The notes under the pieces: model-generated
Databases searched by the model: none
What the model saw: only the letters and a program-made list of their open reading frames with translations
What the model was told of the DNA's origin: nothing
Position numbers and translations under genes: made by a program
In this document: in pieces, positions 46,959-57,147 of the stretch
Position numbering within the stretch: position 1 is the stretch's first letter
How the letters are laid out: each line of letters starts with the position of its first letter
Assembly (NCBI RefSeq): GCF_001678755.1
Contig: NZ_LZDS01000026.1
Location: forward strand, 1-64,000
From: Acinetobacter gandensis
GTDB taxonomy: Bacteria; Pseudomonadota; Gammaproteobacteria; Pseudomonadales; Moraxellaceae
Reading direction: 5' to 3'
DNA: 64,000 nt

Positions 46959-47792
46959 ATGTCGCAGCGATCCCGAGTGCTGCCAGGATTTGGTCTTTCT
47001 CTAGGCTTTACCCTAGCGTATTTGTCATTAATCGTTCTCATCCCACTTTCAGCGGTATTTATTAAATCGCTCGGTATTGGTTGGGATGGACTTTGGGACA
47101 TTTTGAGCTCAGAGCGAATTTTGAAGTCTTTGCAGTTAAGTTTTAGTGCCGCAATTATTGCTGCACTAGTCAATGTGGTATTTGGCTTATTACTGGCTTG
47201 GTGTTTAGTACGTTACAACTTTCCAGGTAAACGTATTGTCGATGCATTAGTAGACTTACCTTTTGCTTTACCCACAGCTGTTGCAGGTATTGCATTAACT
47301 TCACTGTATGCACCTACAGGTTGGATCGGTCAATATCTTGAACCGATTGGTATTAAAGTTGCCTATACCCCTATTGGTATCACATTGGCACTCATCTTCA
47401 TTGGTATCCCATTTGTCGTTCGTACCGTTCAACCCGTTCTAAGTGACTTGGAAACTGAACTTGAAGAGGCTGCATCTGCACTCGGTGCAAACCGTTTTCA
47501 GATTGTGACCAAGGTGATTTTGCCAATTTTATTCCCTGCTCTATTAACCGGTTTTGCCTTAGCATTTGCTCGTGGCGTGGGTGAATATGGTTCTGTAATC
47601 TTTATTGCTGGTAATCAGCCATTTAAGACTGAAATTGCGCCATTGATGATTATTTCTCGCCTAGAAGAATATGACTATGCAGGTGCAACCACCATCGCTG
47701 TTGTCATGCTAGTAATTTCATTTGCGATTTTGTTCTTGATTAACTTAGTACAAGCTTGGGCAAGTCGCCGCACAGGGAGAACTGCACGATGA
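46959..47792 (+). CDS. cysT: Sulfate/thiosulfate ABC transporter permease CysT
   Basis: The 277-residue inner-membrane permease has six hydrophobic segments and the EAA loop [21 protein letters not shown] that contacts CysA. RBS GAGGAG is clear. It is followed by cysW with a 4-bp overlap. Together with CysW it forms the membrane pore. Confidence 0.95.
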   Translation: MSQRSRVLPGFGLSLGFTLAYLSLIVLIPLSAVFIKSLGIGWDGLWDILSSERILKSLQLSFSAAIIAALVNVVFGLLLAWCLVRYNFPGKRIVDALVDLPFALPTAVAGIALTSLYAPTGWIGQYLEPIGIKVAYTPIGITLALIFIGIPFVVRTVQPVLSDLETELEEAASALGANRFQIVTKVILPILFPALLTGFALAFARGVGEYGSVIFIAGNQPFKTEIAPLMIISRLEEYDYAGATTIAVVMLVISFAILFLINLVQAWASRRTGRTAR

Positions 47793-48676
47793 ATGTCAAC
47801 AGTAATGCACTTGCGGAAAAATTACAGTCACGCGATGCGACCCGTGAACCTACGTGGGTGCGCTATACCTTAATTATCATTGCGCTGATTTTCTTTCTAA
47901 GCTGCCTCATCTTGCCATTAATTTTGGTTTTTGTTGAAGCATTTAAACAAGGTGTTGGCGTTTACCTACAAGCTTTGGTACATCCTGATACCTTGTCAGC
48001 GGTTAAACTCACCTTACTTACTGCAGTCATTGCCGTACCACTTAACGTAGTTTTTGGTGTAGCTGCCGCATGGACTGTGGCGAAATTTAATTTCCGTGGT
48101 AAATCGATTTTAACCACCATTATTGATATGCCATTCTCTGTTTCACCTGTTATTGCAGGTTTAATGTTGGTATTGATATTCGGTACGCAAGGCTGGCTTG
48201 GTGGCTGGTTAATGGATAACGACATCAAAATTTTGTATGCGGTTCCAGCAATTGTTCTAGCAACTGTGTTTATTACTGTGCCTTTTGTTGCACGAGAGCT
48301 CATTCCGTTGATGGAAGCACAGGGTACAGAAGAAGAAGAAGCGGCCATTGTACTTGGTGCGTCTGGTTGGCAAACTTTCTGGAAAGTGACCTTACCGAAT
48401 ATCAAATGGGGCTTAATCTACGGCGTGATTCTGTGTAATGCACGAGCAATGGGCGAGTTTGGTGCTGTATCTGTGGTTTCAGGCCATATCCGCGGCGAAA
48501 CCAACACTTTACCGCTACACGTAGAAATCCTTTACAACGAATACACTTTTAGCGCTGCCTTTGCTGTGTCATCTCTATTGGCACTCCTTGCAATTGTGAC
48601 CCTGATTTTAAAAACATGGGTTGAGATTCGTCAGGAAAAACAAGACAAGCGTAAAGAAGATTCACAAGTTTCTTAA
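47789..48676 (+). CDS. cysW: Sulfate/thiosulfate ABC transporter permease CysW
   Basis: The 295-residue second permease starts at ATG 47789 ([11 protein letters not shown]), which overlaps the cysT stop. The longer frame from 47756 lies inside cysT. EAA loop [22 protein letters not shown] and the family segment [23 protein letters not shown] are present. Confidence 0.95.
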   Translation: MNVNSNALAEKLQSRDATREPTWVRYTLIIIALIFFLSCLILPLILVFVEAFKQGVGVYLQALVHPDTLSAVKLTLLTAVIAVPLNVVFGVAAAWTVAKFNFRGKSILTTIIDMPFSVSPVIAGLMLVLIFGTQGWLGGWLMDNDIKILYAVPAIVLATVFITVPFVARELIPLMEAQGTEEEEAAIVLGASGWQTFWKVTLPNIKWGLIYGVILCNARAMGEFGAVSVVSGHIRGETNTLPLHVEILYNEYTFSAAFAVSSLLALLAIVTLILKTWVEIRQEKQDKRKEDSQVS

Positions 48677-48687
48677 GGAATGACCTC

Positions 48688-49749
48688 ATGAGTATTCAAG
48701 TAAAAAATATTGAAAAACACTTTGGTGCATTCCATGCACTTAAAAATATCTCTTTAGACTTCCCAGATGGTCAATTGGTTGCCCTACTTGGTCCATCAGG
48801 CTGCGGTAAAACCACACTGCTTCGTATTATTGCTGGTCTAGAATCTGCTGACGGCGGCCAGGTCATTTTGGAAGGTGAAGATGCAACGCAAGTTCATGTC
48901 CGTGAACGTGAAGTTGGCTTTGTATTTCAGCACTATGCCTTGTTCCGCCACATGACTGTGTTTGACAACATCGCATTCGGTCTTCGTGTTCGCCCACGTG
49001 CAACACGTCCAACTGAAGCTGACATTAAAAAGCGTGTAACTCGCTTACTCGATCTTGTTCAACTTGGTTTCTTGGCAGATCGTTATCCTGCTCAGCTTTC
49101 AGGCGGTCAGCGTCAACGTATTGCACTTGCTCGTGCATTAGCGGTTGAACCTCGCGTATTACTACTCGATGAACCATTTGGCGCGCTTGATGCCAAAGTT
49201 CGTAAAGAATTACGTCGTTGGTTACGTACCTTGCACGACGAACTACACATTACTTCAATTTTCGTTACACATGACCAAGAAGAAGCGCTTGAAGTTGCAG
49301 ACCAAATCATTGTGATGAATAAAGGAAATGTAGAACAGATTGGTTCCCCGCGTGAAGTTTATGAAAAGCCTGCAACACCGTTTGTATTTGATTTCTTAGG
49401 TCAAGCAAACCGTTTTGAAGGTCAAAGTTCAAATGGCGTGATTCAAATTGGTGAAGACCGAGTGCGTTTACCACAACCTGAAAACGCGCTACAAGGTAAT
49501 GTTATTGCGTTTGCTCGTCCTGATGAGTTACGTATACATGCGCAACCGCAGGAAAATGCCATCCAAGCGACCTTTATCCGTGAATTATGGATCGCAGGTA
49601 AAGTGATTGCTGAGCTGAATGACCGCCAAGGGAATTTGATTGAAATTTCATTGACACCTGATGAAGCAAAAGCACATCAGTTCCGTCCAAATCAAACGGT
49701 ATGGTTAAGTGCAACTGCATTGCACTTATTTGAAAATCAAGTCGCATAA
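48688..49749 (+). CDS. cysA: Sulfate/thiosulfate ABC transporter ATP-binding protein CysA
   Basis: The 353-residue ATPase shows Walker [11 protein letters not shown]-loop FVFQHYALF, signature [15 protein letters not shown], Walker [12 protein letters not shown] and the H-loop [11 protein letters not shown]-terminal TOBE-like regulatory part begins near residue 240. It is the last gene of the cysTWA operon. Confidence 0.95.
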   Translation: MSIQVKNIEKHFGAFHALKNISLDFPDGQLVALLGPSGCGKTTLLRIIAGLESADGGQVILEGEDATQVHVREREVGFVFQHYALFRHMTVFDNIAFGLRVRPRATRPTEADIKKRVTRLLDLVQLGFLADRYPAQLSGGQRQRIALARALAVEPRVLLLDEPFGALDAKVRKELRRWLRTLHDELHITSIFVTHDQEEALEVADQIIVMNKGNVEQIGSPREVYEKPATPFVFDFLGQANRFEGQSSNGVIQIGEDRVRLPQPENALQGNVIAFARPDELRIHAQPQENAIQATFIRELWIAGKVIAELNDRQGNLIEISLTPDEAKAHQFRPNQTVWLSATALHLFENQVA

Positions 49750-49758
49750 AGACGAAAA

Positions 49759-49788
49759 GATGGGGCAATTACCGCCCCATCCTCTTTT
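49759..49788 (+). terminator. Terminator after cysA
   Basis: The stem GATGGGGC / GCCCCATC is followed by CTCTTTT. Confidence 0.8.
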
Positions 49789-49803
49789 AAGGTATAAAAG
49801 ATT

Positions 49804-50727
49804 ATGAATTTCCAACAATTAAGAATTATTCGAGAAACTGTACGTCAGAATTTTAATTTAACTGAAGCATCTGCTGCACTTTACACCTCGCAGTCTGGTG
49901 TAAGTAAACACATTAAAGACCTAGAAGATGAACTAGGCGTACAATTATTTATTCGTAAAGGTAAACGCCTACTTGGTTTAACTGAACCAGGCCAATCCTT
50001 ACTCGGTATCGTTGAACGCATGTTGGTCGATGCAGACAATATCAAACGTCTAGCAGATGACTTTAACAAAGTCGATGAAGGTACACTGACCATTGCGACA
50101 ACGCATACGCAAGCGCGATATGTCTTACCACCTATCGTGAATCAATTTAAAAAAGAATTTCCCAAAGTTCATTTGATTTTACAACAAGCAAGTCCTGTTG
50201 AAATCACTGAAATGTTGCTTCAAGGTGAAGCCGATATTGGTATTGCAACAGAGTCTTTAACCACCGAAGACAACCTTGCAAGTGTGCCTTATTATAATTG
50301 GCAGCACAGTATCATTACACCACAAAATCATCCACTTACGCAAAAATCAAATATTACAATTGAAGATTTATCTAATTACCCAATCATCACCTATCACGGT
50401 GGTTTTACGGGTCGTTCAAAAATTGATAAAGCTTTTGAAGAGTCAGGCTTTGATGTTGATATCGTCATGTCAGCGCTTGATGCCGATGTCATTAAAACTT
50501 ATGTCGAGCTCAACATGGGTGTTGGTATTGTCAATGATGTCGCTTATGACACCGAACGTGATTATCGACTTAAACAAATTCCAACCGACATCTTTGGTGT
50601 AAATACAACTTGGATTGCCGTACGCAAAGGTCATTTACTGCGTGGCTATGGTTATGAGTTTATTTCTCTGTGTTCACCCGATGCAGATATCAAAGCACTA
50701 AAAAGAGTCGCATATCCTGAAGATTAA
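49804..50727 (+). CDS. cysB: CysB/Cbl-type LysR regulator of sulfur metabolism
   Basis: The 307-residue LysR-family activator has an N-terminal winged HTH (FNLTEASAALYTSQSGVSKHIKDLE) and a C-terminal periplasmic-binding-fold sensor with the CysB-like TTHTQARYVLPPI and TYHGGFTGRSKID segments. CysB and its paralogue Cbl are hard to distinguish by reading. Position directly after cysTWA supports a role in sulfate-starvation control of this cluster. Confidence 0.82.
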   Translation: MNFQQLRIIRETVRQNFNLTEASAALYTSQSGVSKHIKDLEDELGVQLFIRKGKRLLGLTEPGQSLLGIVERMLVDADNIKRLADDFNKVDEGTLTIATTHTQARYVLPPIVNQFKKEFPKVHLILQQASPVEITEMLLQGEADIGIATESLTTEDNLASVPYYNWQHSIITPQNHPLTQKSNITIEDLSNYPIITYHGGFTGRSKIDKAFEESGFDVDIVMSALDADVIKTYVELNMGVGIVNDVAYDTERDYRLKQIPTDIFGVNTTWIAVRKGHLLRGYGYEFISLCSPDADIKALKRVAYPED

Positions 50728-50744
50728 GACTTTAAAACAATAGT

Positions 50745-50767
50745 GAGGGCGTACTGCCCTCTTTTTT
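50745..50767 (+). terminator. Terminator after the cysB-type gene
   Basis: GAGGGC-GTACT-GCCCTC hairpin followed by TTTTTT. Confidence 0.88.
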
Positions 50768-50875
50768 ATGAATTTTTTTGAATACCCATGACATTTACAT
50801 GGCTTTTTTTAAATATTTGATTAAAATATAAACTGAAAATAATAAATTTAAAACTTTTGTGACAGCCTGGGCTTT

Positions 50876-52099
50876 ATGAAAAATAAAATATTTTATTTTG
50901 CGGTGACGTTGGGTGTACCTTTTCAATTTGTTCAGGCAGCTGCGCTTGAACAAATGGATCAAAACATTTCAGCCTTCCTCGAGCCTAATAATTATGCAGA
51001 AATCAACCTTGCGATCTTTGATGCCAAAGTTGATGGCGAGGTACAATATAAAGAATATATCGCTGAATTAGGCATTCAAGAATTTTCTACCGGCAACCTC
51101 GTACAGCGTGAATACACAACAAAATTCGCATTAAAATTTCAACCACACGCTAAAATTTCGACGGGCTTAATTTACGAACAACCATTTAAAACTGATGTTA
51201 GTTACGTCTATAGCCCAAGCTTAGCCGATGGTTCCAGAATTGAAATCGAAGCTGCTGATATCAATTTTAGCACTCACAACTTTACTGGTCTCTTAGGCTA
51301 CCAACCCACTAAAAATTGGAACTTTTATACTGGTTTAAGTGCTCAATCATTTAAAGGAAATTTAAAAGTCTCAGGACAACAATACGACGCCCTGAATGGC
51401 TATGATGTTCACTTTAAGAATGACAATGGTTTGGGATGGCTCGCTGGGCTCAGTTATCAATATCCTGAATATGCAATTAAAACCAGCTTAACCTACCGCT
51501 CTAAAATTACACACAAGAATAGAACCAGTGAATCCACATTGTATTCCAATGGTCCTATTACACTGAGCCCTGAATTTCACACAACATTTGAAACACCGCA
51601 ATCGGTGAATTTAGAACTACAAACGGGACTAAGTTCCAAAAACATTGCCTATGGCAGTGTACGTTGGGTTAATTGGCAGGATTTTGTTATTCAGCCACCG
51701 CAACTCACAGCTGTACTTCATTATGCCTCGCTTGATCCGCGTTATGCTGAATTAGCAAAGCTTAAATTGATTGACTATAAAAAAGATCAGTGGTCGGGAA
51801 AAATTGGGTTTGCTCATCAATGGAACCCTTCTTTACTTACTGGATTAGAGTTCGTTTGGGATAATGGCACAGGAAACCCAGCATCAACATTAAATCCAAG
51901 TGATGGTTACCGTGGTATAGGTTTGGGCAATATGTTGAGGTTTAATGCTGATACATTCATTGCAAGTGGACTTTATTATTTGAAATTTTCTAAACCATCG
52001 ATACCCACTAGTCCAAGTTCTTCTCACATCTCTGGTTTATCAAGTGTAGATGATAATGATGCGTTTGTTTACGGCTTGAAAATTGGCCATCATTTTTGA
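50876..52099 (+). CDS. FadL/OmpP1/TodX-family outer-membrane transporter
   Basis: The 407-residue outer-membrane beta-barrel imports hydrophobic compounds such as long-chain fatty acids or aromatics. Its signal peptide is about 1-20 (FVQAAALEQ). Barrel-type repeats of aromatic/polar strands and the FadL-like segments HAKISTGLIYEQPFKTDV, GLLGYQPTKNWNFYTGL and DGYRGIGLGNM follow, and it ends in HHF. A strong terminator follows. The substrate is unknown. Confidence 0.85.
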   Translation: MKNKIFYFAVTLGVPFQFVQAAALEQMDQNISAFLEPNNYAEINLAIFDAKVDGEVQYKEYIAELGIQEFSTGNLVQREYTTKFALKFQPHAKISTGLIYEQPFKTDVSYVYSPSLADGSRIEIEAADINFSTHNFTGLLGYQPTKNWNFYTGLSAQSFKGNLKVSGQQYDALNGYDVHFKNDNGLGWLAGLSYQYPEYAIKTSLTYRSKITHKNRTSESTLYSNGPITLSPEFHTTFETPQSVNLELQTGLSSKNIAYGSVRWVNWQDFVIQPPQLTAVLHYASLDPRYAELAKLKLIDYKKDQWSGKIGFAHQWNPSLLTGLEFVWDNGTGNPASTLNPSDGYRGIGLGNMLRFNADTFIASGLYYLKFSKPSIPTSPSSSHISGLSSVDDNDAFVYGLKIGHHF

Positions 52100-52122
52100 T
52101 GTTGAAAAATAGAAAATGTAAC

Positions 52123-52153
52123 AAAAAAAACGAGCCGAAGCTCGTTTTTTTTG
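52123..52153. terminator. Terminator between FadL-family and OmpW-family genes
   Basis: The AAACGAGC / GCTCGTTT stem has a CGAA loop, flanked by A8 and T8. It works in both directions for convergent genes. Confidence 0.9.
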
Positions 52154-52174
52154 TTAGATGTGTTTTATGAAAAC

Positions 52175-52882
52175 TTACCAGTGATAGCTTACACCAACTT
52201 TACCCACTGGAAGCCATTCGTATTTATCATCTTGTTCAACTTTACGTTCATGATCAGCAAGGATTAATGGATCATCACCAACACCTGTTAAGTTGGCTGT
52301 TGGGTTACCTGTATAATATGCACCTACTTCACCAAAAACGCCCCAGTTTTTATTCAGCTTTGGAGCAAAACCTAAACCAACGTACGGTGCAATATCGTTA
52401 TCGTAAGAAACTGTACCATTTACACGTGTAAAGTTCGTATCTTGACCACCAATTTCAATTGGTGTATCACCTCTACGACGTTTGTCAAGTGTATACTCAG
52501 TATCTACATAACCTACACCCGCAGCTACATATAAACCTTGTGCCCATGGATTTGCACTCGCACCCCAAGGACGAATTTCAGCATTTAAGTAAGCGAGTTT
52601 ATTGTCCATATCCATGTCGTATTTCACGCCATCAACAGACAAATCATCAGACCAAGAAATGTCACCACCGTTATAACCTAATGCAAGACCTACATATGGA
52701 TTAGCAGTCCAAAGTAATGCACCACCATAGCCAGTCGTACCTACTTCTAAACGTGCGCCTGTCGGAATTAATTGATTTTGGTCAAATGCATAGCCATCGT
52801 GAACAACTGATGTGTCAGCCATTACTGAACCAGCAGAAGCTGCAAGTACTGCTGCAATAGTCAATAAACCTAATGATTTCAT
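52175..52882 (-). CDS. OmpW-family outer-membrane protein
   Basis: The 235-residue protein has a signal peptide to about residue 22 (AGSVMADTS). It is an eight-strand barrel-type protein with alternating aromatic residues (GYGGALLWTANPYVGLALGYNGG, WLPVGKVGVSYHW at the end). OmpW proteins form narrow hydrophobic channels. GAGGAG precedes the ATG. Confidence 0.85.
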   Translation of the reverse strand: MKSLGLLTIAAVLAASAGSVMADTSVVHDGYAFDQNQLIPTGARLEVGTTGYGGALLWTANPYVGLALGYNGGDISWSDDLSVDGVKYDMDMDNKLAYLNAEIRPWGASANPWAQGLYVAAGVGYVDTEYTLDKRRRGDTPIEIGGQDTNFTRVNGTVSYDNDIAPYVGLGFAPKLNKNWGVFGEVGAYYTGNPTANLTGVGDDPLILADHERKVEQDDKYEWLPVGKVGVSYHW

Positions 52883-53255
52883 GTGTTTCTCCTCAAAATA
52901 AACTGTTTTTCAGATTTCGTTCAATCTTGTTATATGGCACATCTTAAATGAATGGTCGCTCAACTTTTATGCAGAATTACTGACTTTTTGTTAACTTTTG
53001 ATACAATTTGAATTTAATGTTGATTAATAATAGTTTTTTTTTCTACATGCCATAATTTTAAGAGACTTCGAAATTTTGGCTGTATATTTTGTGTATTTTT
53101 TCTACAATTCAATTTACATTGATAAGTACATCACCTTTGTTTTTTAGTATTTCGTCTGTGTTTAATTATTAATTCCGATCTTTAGCTGTTTTTTCATCTA
53201 TTTTTGACACGTTTTAGTGTAAAATCTTGGAAAATTTTTTTCTGGATGGAAGAAC
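52883..53255. other. Divergent intergenic region between ompW-like gene and dapD, 373 bp
   Basis: It is AT-rich and without an open frame of note. It must hold the promoters of both genes. A TAAAAT at 53220-53225 is a candidate -10 for dapD but lacks a good -35 at the right distance. No structured RNA is recognised. Confidence 0.45.
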
Positions 53256-54077
53256 ATGTCTCAGCTTTCGACAATCATTGAACAAGCGTTTGAAGACCGT
53301 GCGAATTTCACAGCAGCGGACTGCTCAGCTGAAATCCGTCAAGCCGTTGAAGAAGTTATTGCCGGCCTTGATAATGGTTCATTACGTGTTGCTGAAAAAA
53401 TTGATGGTGAATGGGTTGTTCACCAATGGATTAAGAAAGCCGTATTGTTATCATTCAAATTAAATGACAACAAACCAATGGAAGCTTGTGATCTACGCTT
53501 CTATGACAAAGTTGATACTAAGTTTTCTGACTGGACTGAAGAACAATTTAAAGCTGCTGGTGTACGTGTAGTTCCACCTGCTGTTGCGCGTAAAGGTTCA
53601 TTCCAAGCGAAAAACGTTGTATTGATGCCTTCTTATGTAAACATCGGTGCGTATGTTGACGAAGGTACTATGGTTGATACATGGGCAACTGTTGGTTCAT
53701 GTGCACAAATTGGTAAAAATGTTCACTTGTCTGGTGGTGTTGGTATTGGTGGTGTTCTTGAACCACTTCAAGCAAACCCAACAATTATTGAAGACAACTG
53801 CTTCATCGGCGCACGTTCTGAAATCGTTGAAGGCGTAATCGTAGAAGAAGGCTCAGTAATTTCTATGGGCGTGTTCATTGGTCAATCTACTAAGATTTAT
53901 GACCGTGAAACTGGCGAAATTCATTACGGTCGCGTACCTGCTGGTTCTGTGGTTGTTTCTGGTAGCCTTCCATCTAAATGCGGTAAATACAGCTTATATG
54001 CAGCAGTAATCGTGAAAAAAGTTGACGCGAAAACTCGTGCGAAAACAAGCTTGAACGATTTGTTACGCGAAGACTAA
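53256..54077 (+). CDS. dapD: 2,3,4,5-tetrahydropyridine-2,6-dicarboxylate N-succinyltransferase
   Basis: The 273-residue left-handed beta-helix enzyme of lysine/diaminopimelate synthesis has hexapeptide repeats from about residue 105 ([49 protein letters not shown]) and the [10 protein letters not shown] loop. It uses succinyl-CoA and acts as a trimer in the cytosol. Confidence 0.97.
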   Translation: MSQLSTIIEQAFEDRANFTAADCSAEIRQAVEEVIAGLDNGSLRVAEKIDGEWVVHQWIKKAVLLSFKLNDNKPMEACDLRFYDKVDTKFSDWTEEQFKAAGVRVVPPAVARKGSFQAKNVVLMPSYVNIGAYVDEGTMVDTWATVGSCAQIGKNVHLSGGVGIGGVLEPLQANPTIIEDNCFIGARSEIVEGVIVEEGSVISMGVFIGQSTKIYDRETGEIHYGRVPAGSVVVSGSLPSKCGKYSLYAAVIVKKVDAKTRAKTSLNDLLRED

Positions 54078-54130
54078 GTCTTAATTTATCCGGAGCATTT
54101 ATGTTCCTCGGAGCTTTAAACGCTCCTCGT

Positions 54131-54165
54131 CTCTACGATTAGAAATGATCGTAGAGATTTTTTGT
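54131..54165 (+). terminator. Terminator after dapD
   Basis: CTCTACGAT and ATCGTAGAG enclose an 8-nt loop, followed by a T-rich run. Confidence 0.85.
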
Positions 54166-54190
54166 TTTTTTATATCTGGTTAATTTTGCT

Positions 54191-54901
54191 ATGAGTACCC
54201 TTCGATCTTCCACTATTCCTGTTTCTGATCCGTCTGCGGGTTTACGTATCACGGAGATTTTCTATTCATTGCAAGGTGAAGCCAATACTGCGGGCTTACC
54301 AACAGTCTTTATCCGTTTAACCGGTTGCCCATTACGTTGCACCTATTGCGATACCACCTATTCGTTTGAAGGCGGTGAACGCCAATCATTAGAAGAAATT
54401 ATTCAAACTACGTTAGATTTTAAAACGCCTTATATTTGCGTGACGGGTGGTGAGCCGCTTGCTCAACCGAACGCATTACCATTAATGACGCGTCTTGCCG
54501 ATTTAGGCTGCGAAGTCTCATTAGAAACCAGCGGTGCTTTAGATGTCTCTAAAGTTGATCCGCGTGTTTCTAAAGTTATGGATTTAAAAACCCCAACTTC
54601 GGGTGAAGTTGCACGAAATTTGCTTAGCAACTTCGATCATCTAACTCAACACGACCAAATCAAATTTGTGATTTGTAACCGTGAAGACTATGAATGGTCA
54701 AAACAGCAAGTTGAACAATATAAACTCAACGAAAAAGTGAGCACCATTTGGTTCTCCCCTGCATTCGCAGTAGAAAAAGGTGCGGTTCGTTTACCTCAAC
54801 TTGCACGTGATTTAGCACAATGGATTTTAGAAGACCATCTCCCTGTTCGCTTTCAATTGCAGTTACATAAATTGCTTTGGAACGATGAAACTGGTCGTTA
54901 A
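54191..54901 (+). CDS. queE: 7-carboxy-7-deazaguanine synthase QueE
   Basis: The 236-residue radical-SAM enzyme converts 6-carboxy-tetrahydropterin to 7-carboxy-7-deazaguanine. The cluster-binding motif [12 protein letters not shown] gives CX3CX2C, and [20 protein letters not shown] precedes it. It is upstream of queC by 20 bp, so the pair makes preQ0 in the queuosine pathway that continues with QueF. Confidence 0.96.
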   Translation: MSTLRSSTIPVSDPSAGLRITEIFYSLQGEANTAGLPTVFIRLTGCPLRCTYCDTTYSFEGGERQSLEEIIQTTLDFKTPYICVTGGEPLAQPNALPLMTRLADLGCEVSLETSGALDVSKVDPRVSKVMDLKTPTSGEVARNLLSNFDHLTQHDQIKFVICNREDYEWSKQQVEQYKLNEKVSTIWFSPAFAVEKGAVRLPQLARDLAQWILEDHLPVRFQLQLHKLLWNDETGR

Positions 54902-54921
54902 GTTTTAAAAAATTTGGAGTA

Positions 54922-55599
54922 ATGCATATGCGCCCTCGTGCCATAGTTTTATTGTCTGGCGGTTTAGACTCAACTACATGTTTAGCTTGGGCTCAAGCAC
55001 GCTATGAGTGTATCGCATTGAGCTTTATGTATGGTCAACGTTCAACGACTGAACTTGATGCTGCTCATGTATTAACTCAGCAAGCTGGTGTAGAACATCG
55101 TGTCATTAATATTGATTTGGGTAACTTGGGTGGTTCTGCGTTAACAGACCATAGCATTGAAGTACCAGATCATGAACAAACCGGTATTCCTGTAACTTAT
55201 GTACCAGCACGTAACACCATTTTCCTTTCGTATGCACTTGCTGCTGCCGAGGTTTTTGGTGCAGAAGCGATTGTTATCGGCATTAATGCGGTTGATTACT
55301 CAGGCTATCCAGACTGTCGCCCTGAATTTATTGACGCATTTGCCAACATGGCTCGTCTTGCAACAAAGGTCGGTGTTGAAGGAAAACCACTTAAATTTGA
55401 AACACCTCTGTTACATTTATCCAAAGCAAATATCATTCGCTTAGGCATAGAACATGGCGTAGACTACAGTCAAACGGTGTCTTGCTATCAAGCAGATGAC
55501 CAAGGTCGTGCTTGCGGTAAATGCGATAGCTGCCGTCTGCGTAAACAAGGTTTTGCGGATGCAGGTGTTGAAGATCCGACACGTTACATACCGAAATAA
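54922..55599 (+). CDS. queC: 7-cyano-7-deazaguanine synthase QueC
   Basis: The 225-residue ATP-dependent enzyme makes preQ0. It has the PP-loop [15 protein letters not shown] and the C-terminal zinc site [20 protein letters not shown] (four Cys). ATG 54928 is an alternative start. GGAG lies just upstream. It forms an operon with queE and probably the small exported protein downstream. Confidence 0.97.
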   Translation: MHMRPRAIVLLSGGLDSTTCLAWAQARYECIALSFMYGQRSTTELDAAHVLTQQAGVEHRVINIDLGNLGGSALTDHSIEVPDHEQTGIPVTYVPARNTIFLSYALAAAEVFGAEAIVIGINAVDYSGYPDCRPEFIDAFANMARLATKVGVEGKPLKFETPLLHLSKANIIRLGIEHGVDYSQTVSCYQADDQGRACGKCDSCRLRKQGFADAGVEDPTRYIPK

Positions 55600-55612
55600 C
55601 AAGGTAGGGTTT

Positions 55613-55999
55613 ATGAAAAATTTAAAATCAAACATTATGGTTTCTGCGATTATGTCTGTTGCTGCATTATTCGCTACAACGACGCACGCAAATAATGACA
55701 AGTTGCAACAAGCATACAAAAGCACCAATGTAAAAGCAGCTATTACCAATGTTTGTAAAGAAGAGTTTGGAAAAGGGACAGGTCTGTCAACAGCAGACAT
55801 TAGTAAATATTGTACTTGTAGTATTAAAATTCAAGGCACAACAACTAAAGAGCAAGAGTGGGAAATCCAAAGCACAATCAACCAGAAGAAAAGCCCTGCA
55901 ACACTTGCTTTTGTTCAAAAACAAAATAAAGATTTACAAGCATGCTTCGGTCCTCAATTAACTAATAAGTTAAAAACTCTGGCCTCTAAGAAGCCATAA
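55613..55999 (+). CDS. Small exported Cys-containing protein of unknown function
   Basis: The 128-residue protein starts at ATG 55613 with AAGG upstream. The frame open from 55496 is inside queC. It has a signal peptide 1-26 ending TTTHANN. The mature part is helical and has four Cys (NVCKEE, KYCTCSI, QACFG), probably forming disulfides in the periplasm. No family recognised. It lies 13 bp after queC but a shared function is not evident. Confidence 0.75.
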   Translation: MKNLKSNIMVSAIMSVAALFATTTHANNDKLQQAYKSTNVKAAITNVCKEEFGKGTGLSTADISKYCTCSIKIQGTTTKEQEWEIQSTINQKKSPATLAFVQKQNKDLQACFGPQLTNKLKTLASKKP

Positions 56000-56011
56000 A
56001 ATTTTAAATTA

Positions 56012-56051
56012 AGTTAATAAGCCATTCTAGAATGGCTTATTAACTTTTTTA
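56012..56051. terminator. Bidirectional terminator, long palindrome
   Basis: AGTTAATAAGCCATTCT is mirrored exactly by AGAATGGCTTATTAACT (56012-56045), then TTTTT. It separates convergent small-protein genes. Confidence 0.85.
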
Positions 56052-56064
56052 TTATTCTAATTAG

Positions 56065-56514
56065 TTAATAGGTTGTGCAATTTGTCATTCCATATCCATA
56101 GGAATAACAGTTAGTTTGTCTAGGTCTGTTATTATTAATACTCTCGTTCATATCTTTTAAAGCCTGATTAAGTCGGTCTGAACTCTCTTGTTGTTGCTGT
56201 CTTTGAATTAATGAAGACTGAATATTTACAGCTAATTGATTACAATGTTCTGTAGTGACTTCATTTTCCTTTCCATAGAAAAAATTTAATTGATCAGTAA
56301 TTAATACATTATTAACATTAGAATACCTACTTATATTATTTTTTAAAATATTAAGACCATGTGCCGCTAAGGAACTATTCATATACCCCTTTTTAGCGCA
56401 AATATTAACTAATGCATAATCTCTAGCAAAACTTTGGTGACCTTCTTGAGAGAGAGGAATTGATGCACAAGACGTAAGTGCTAATACCCCTATATAATTT
56501 AGCTTCTTTATCAT
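56065..56514 (-). CDS. Putative lipoprotein of unknown function
   Basis: The 149-residue protein starts at ATG 56514 with AGAGGGA upstream. It has a short N-terminal hydrophobic stretch and LTSC at residues 13-16 as lipobox. The middle is polar. A Gln-rich segment precedes the C-terminal TNCYSYGYGMTNCTTY, a Cys/Tyr motif common in small Acinetobacter lipoproteins. Its low GC is notable. Confidence 0.7.
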   Translation of the reverse strand: MIKKLNYIGVLALTSCASIPLSQEGHQSFARDYALVNICAKKGYMNSSLAAHGLNILKNNISRYSNVNNVLITDQLNFFYGKENEVTTEHCNQLAVNIQSSLIQRQQQQESSDRLNQALKDMNESINNNRPRQTNCYSYGYGMTNCTTY

Positions 56515-56601
56515 ACAATCCCTCTATAATTTGTATGTTTTCGTTTAAACGGATACATTATATCTAGGTATTTGATTAAAATTCCAGAGAATACGATAGA
56601 C

Positions 56602-57048
56602 ATGTTACTTCCAAATCAAGCTTTTCCTGCAACCACAGGCGAAATAAATTTAACCGAGCTTGGTACAGATTGGTTAGTGGTGTATTTTTATCCGAAAGAT
56701 TCTACCCCAGGCTGCACCACACAAGCTGTCGACTTTACTGCGCTAAAACCACAATTTGATGCACTCAACACTACCATCATTGGTATTTCGCGCGACTCGG
56801 TCAAAGCGCATCAAAACTTTACCGAAAAGCAATCTTTAGGCATTAACCTGATTAGCGATAAAGAAGAAGTATTGTGTCAGTTGTTTGATGTGATTAAAGA
56901 AAAAAATATGTATGGCAAAAAAGTCATGGGTATTGAACGCTCAACTTTTATTTTCCATCAAGGTCAATTGATAAAAGAATATCGTAAAGTTAAAGCGGCT
57001 GGCCATGCAGAACAAGTACTTGAAGATTTAAAAAGCATACAAGCTTAA
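56602..57048 (+). CDS. bcp: Peroxiredoxin (BCP/PrxQ family)
   Basis: The 148-residue thiol peroxidase starts at ATG 56602. A TTG at 56572 would add ten residues. The peroxidatic Cys38 is in YPKDSTPGCTTQA. The usual resolving Cys five residues further on is Val here, so it may use Cys in EEVLCQLF or an external thiol. It reduces hydroperoxides using thioredoxin by family. Confidence 0.93.
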   Translation: MLLPNQAFPATTGEINLTELGTDWLVVYFYPKDSTPGCTTQAVDFTALKPQFDALNTTIIGISRDSVKAHQNFTEKQSLGINLISDKEEVLCQLFDVIKEKNMYGKKVMGIERSTFIFHQGQLIKEYRKVKAAGHAEQVLEDLKSIQA

Positions 57049-57080
57049 GATCTAAGGTGTCACTTCCTGAAATAGATTTT

Positions 57081-57110
57081 AAAAAAGGCCCGAATTTATC
57101 GGGCTTTTTA
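57081..57110 (+). terminator. Terminator after the peroxiredoxin gene
   Basis: The stem GCCCGA / TCGGGC is followed by TTTTT. Confidence 0.78.
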
Positions 57111-57147
57111 TTACTTGTTGAAAAGCTAAATACAGCACACTAAATTA

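Noticed and set aside
53204..53225. TTGACA followed by TAAAAT as a dapD promoter.
   Set aside because: The spacer is only 10 bp, too short for a sigma70 promoter.
54078..54190. Possible preQ1 riboswitch before queE/queC.
   Set aside because: The hairpins there are explained by the dapD terminator and no preQ1 aptamer consensus is visible. The queF upstream region is inside an operon.
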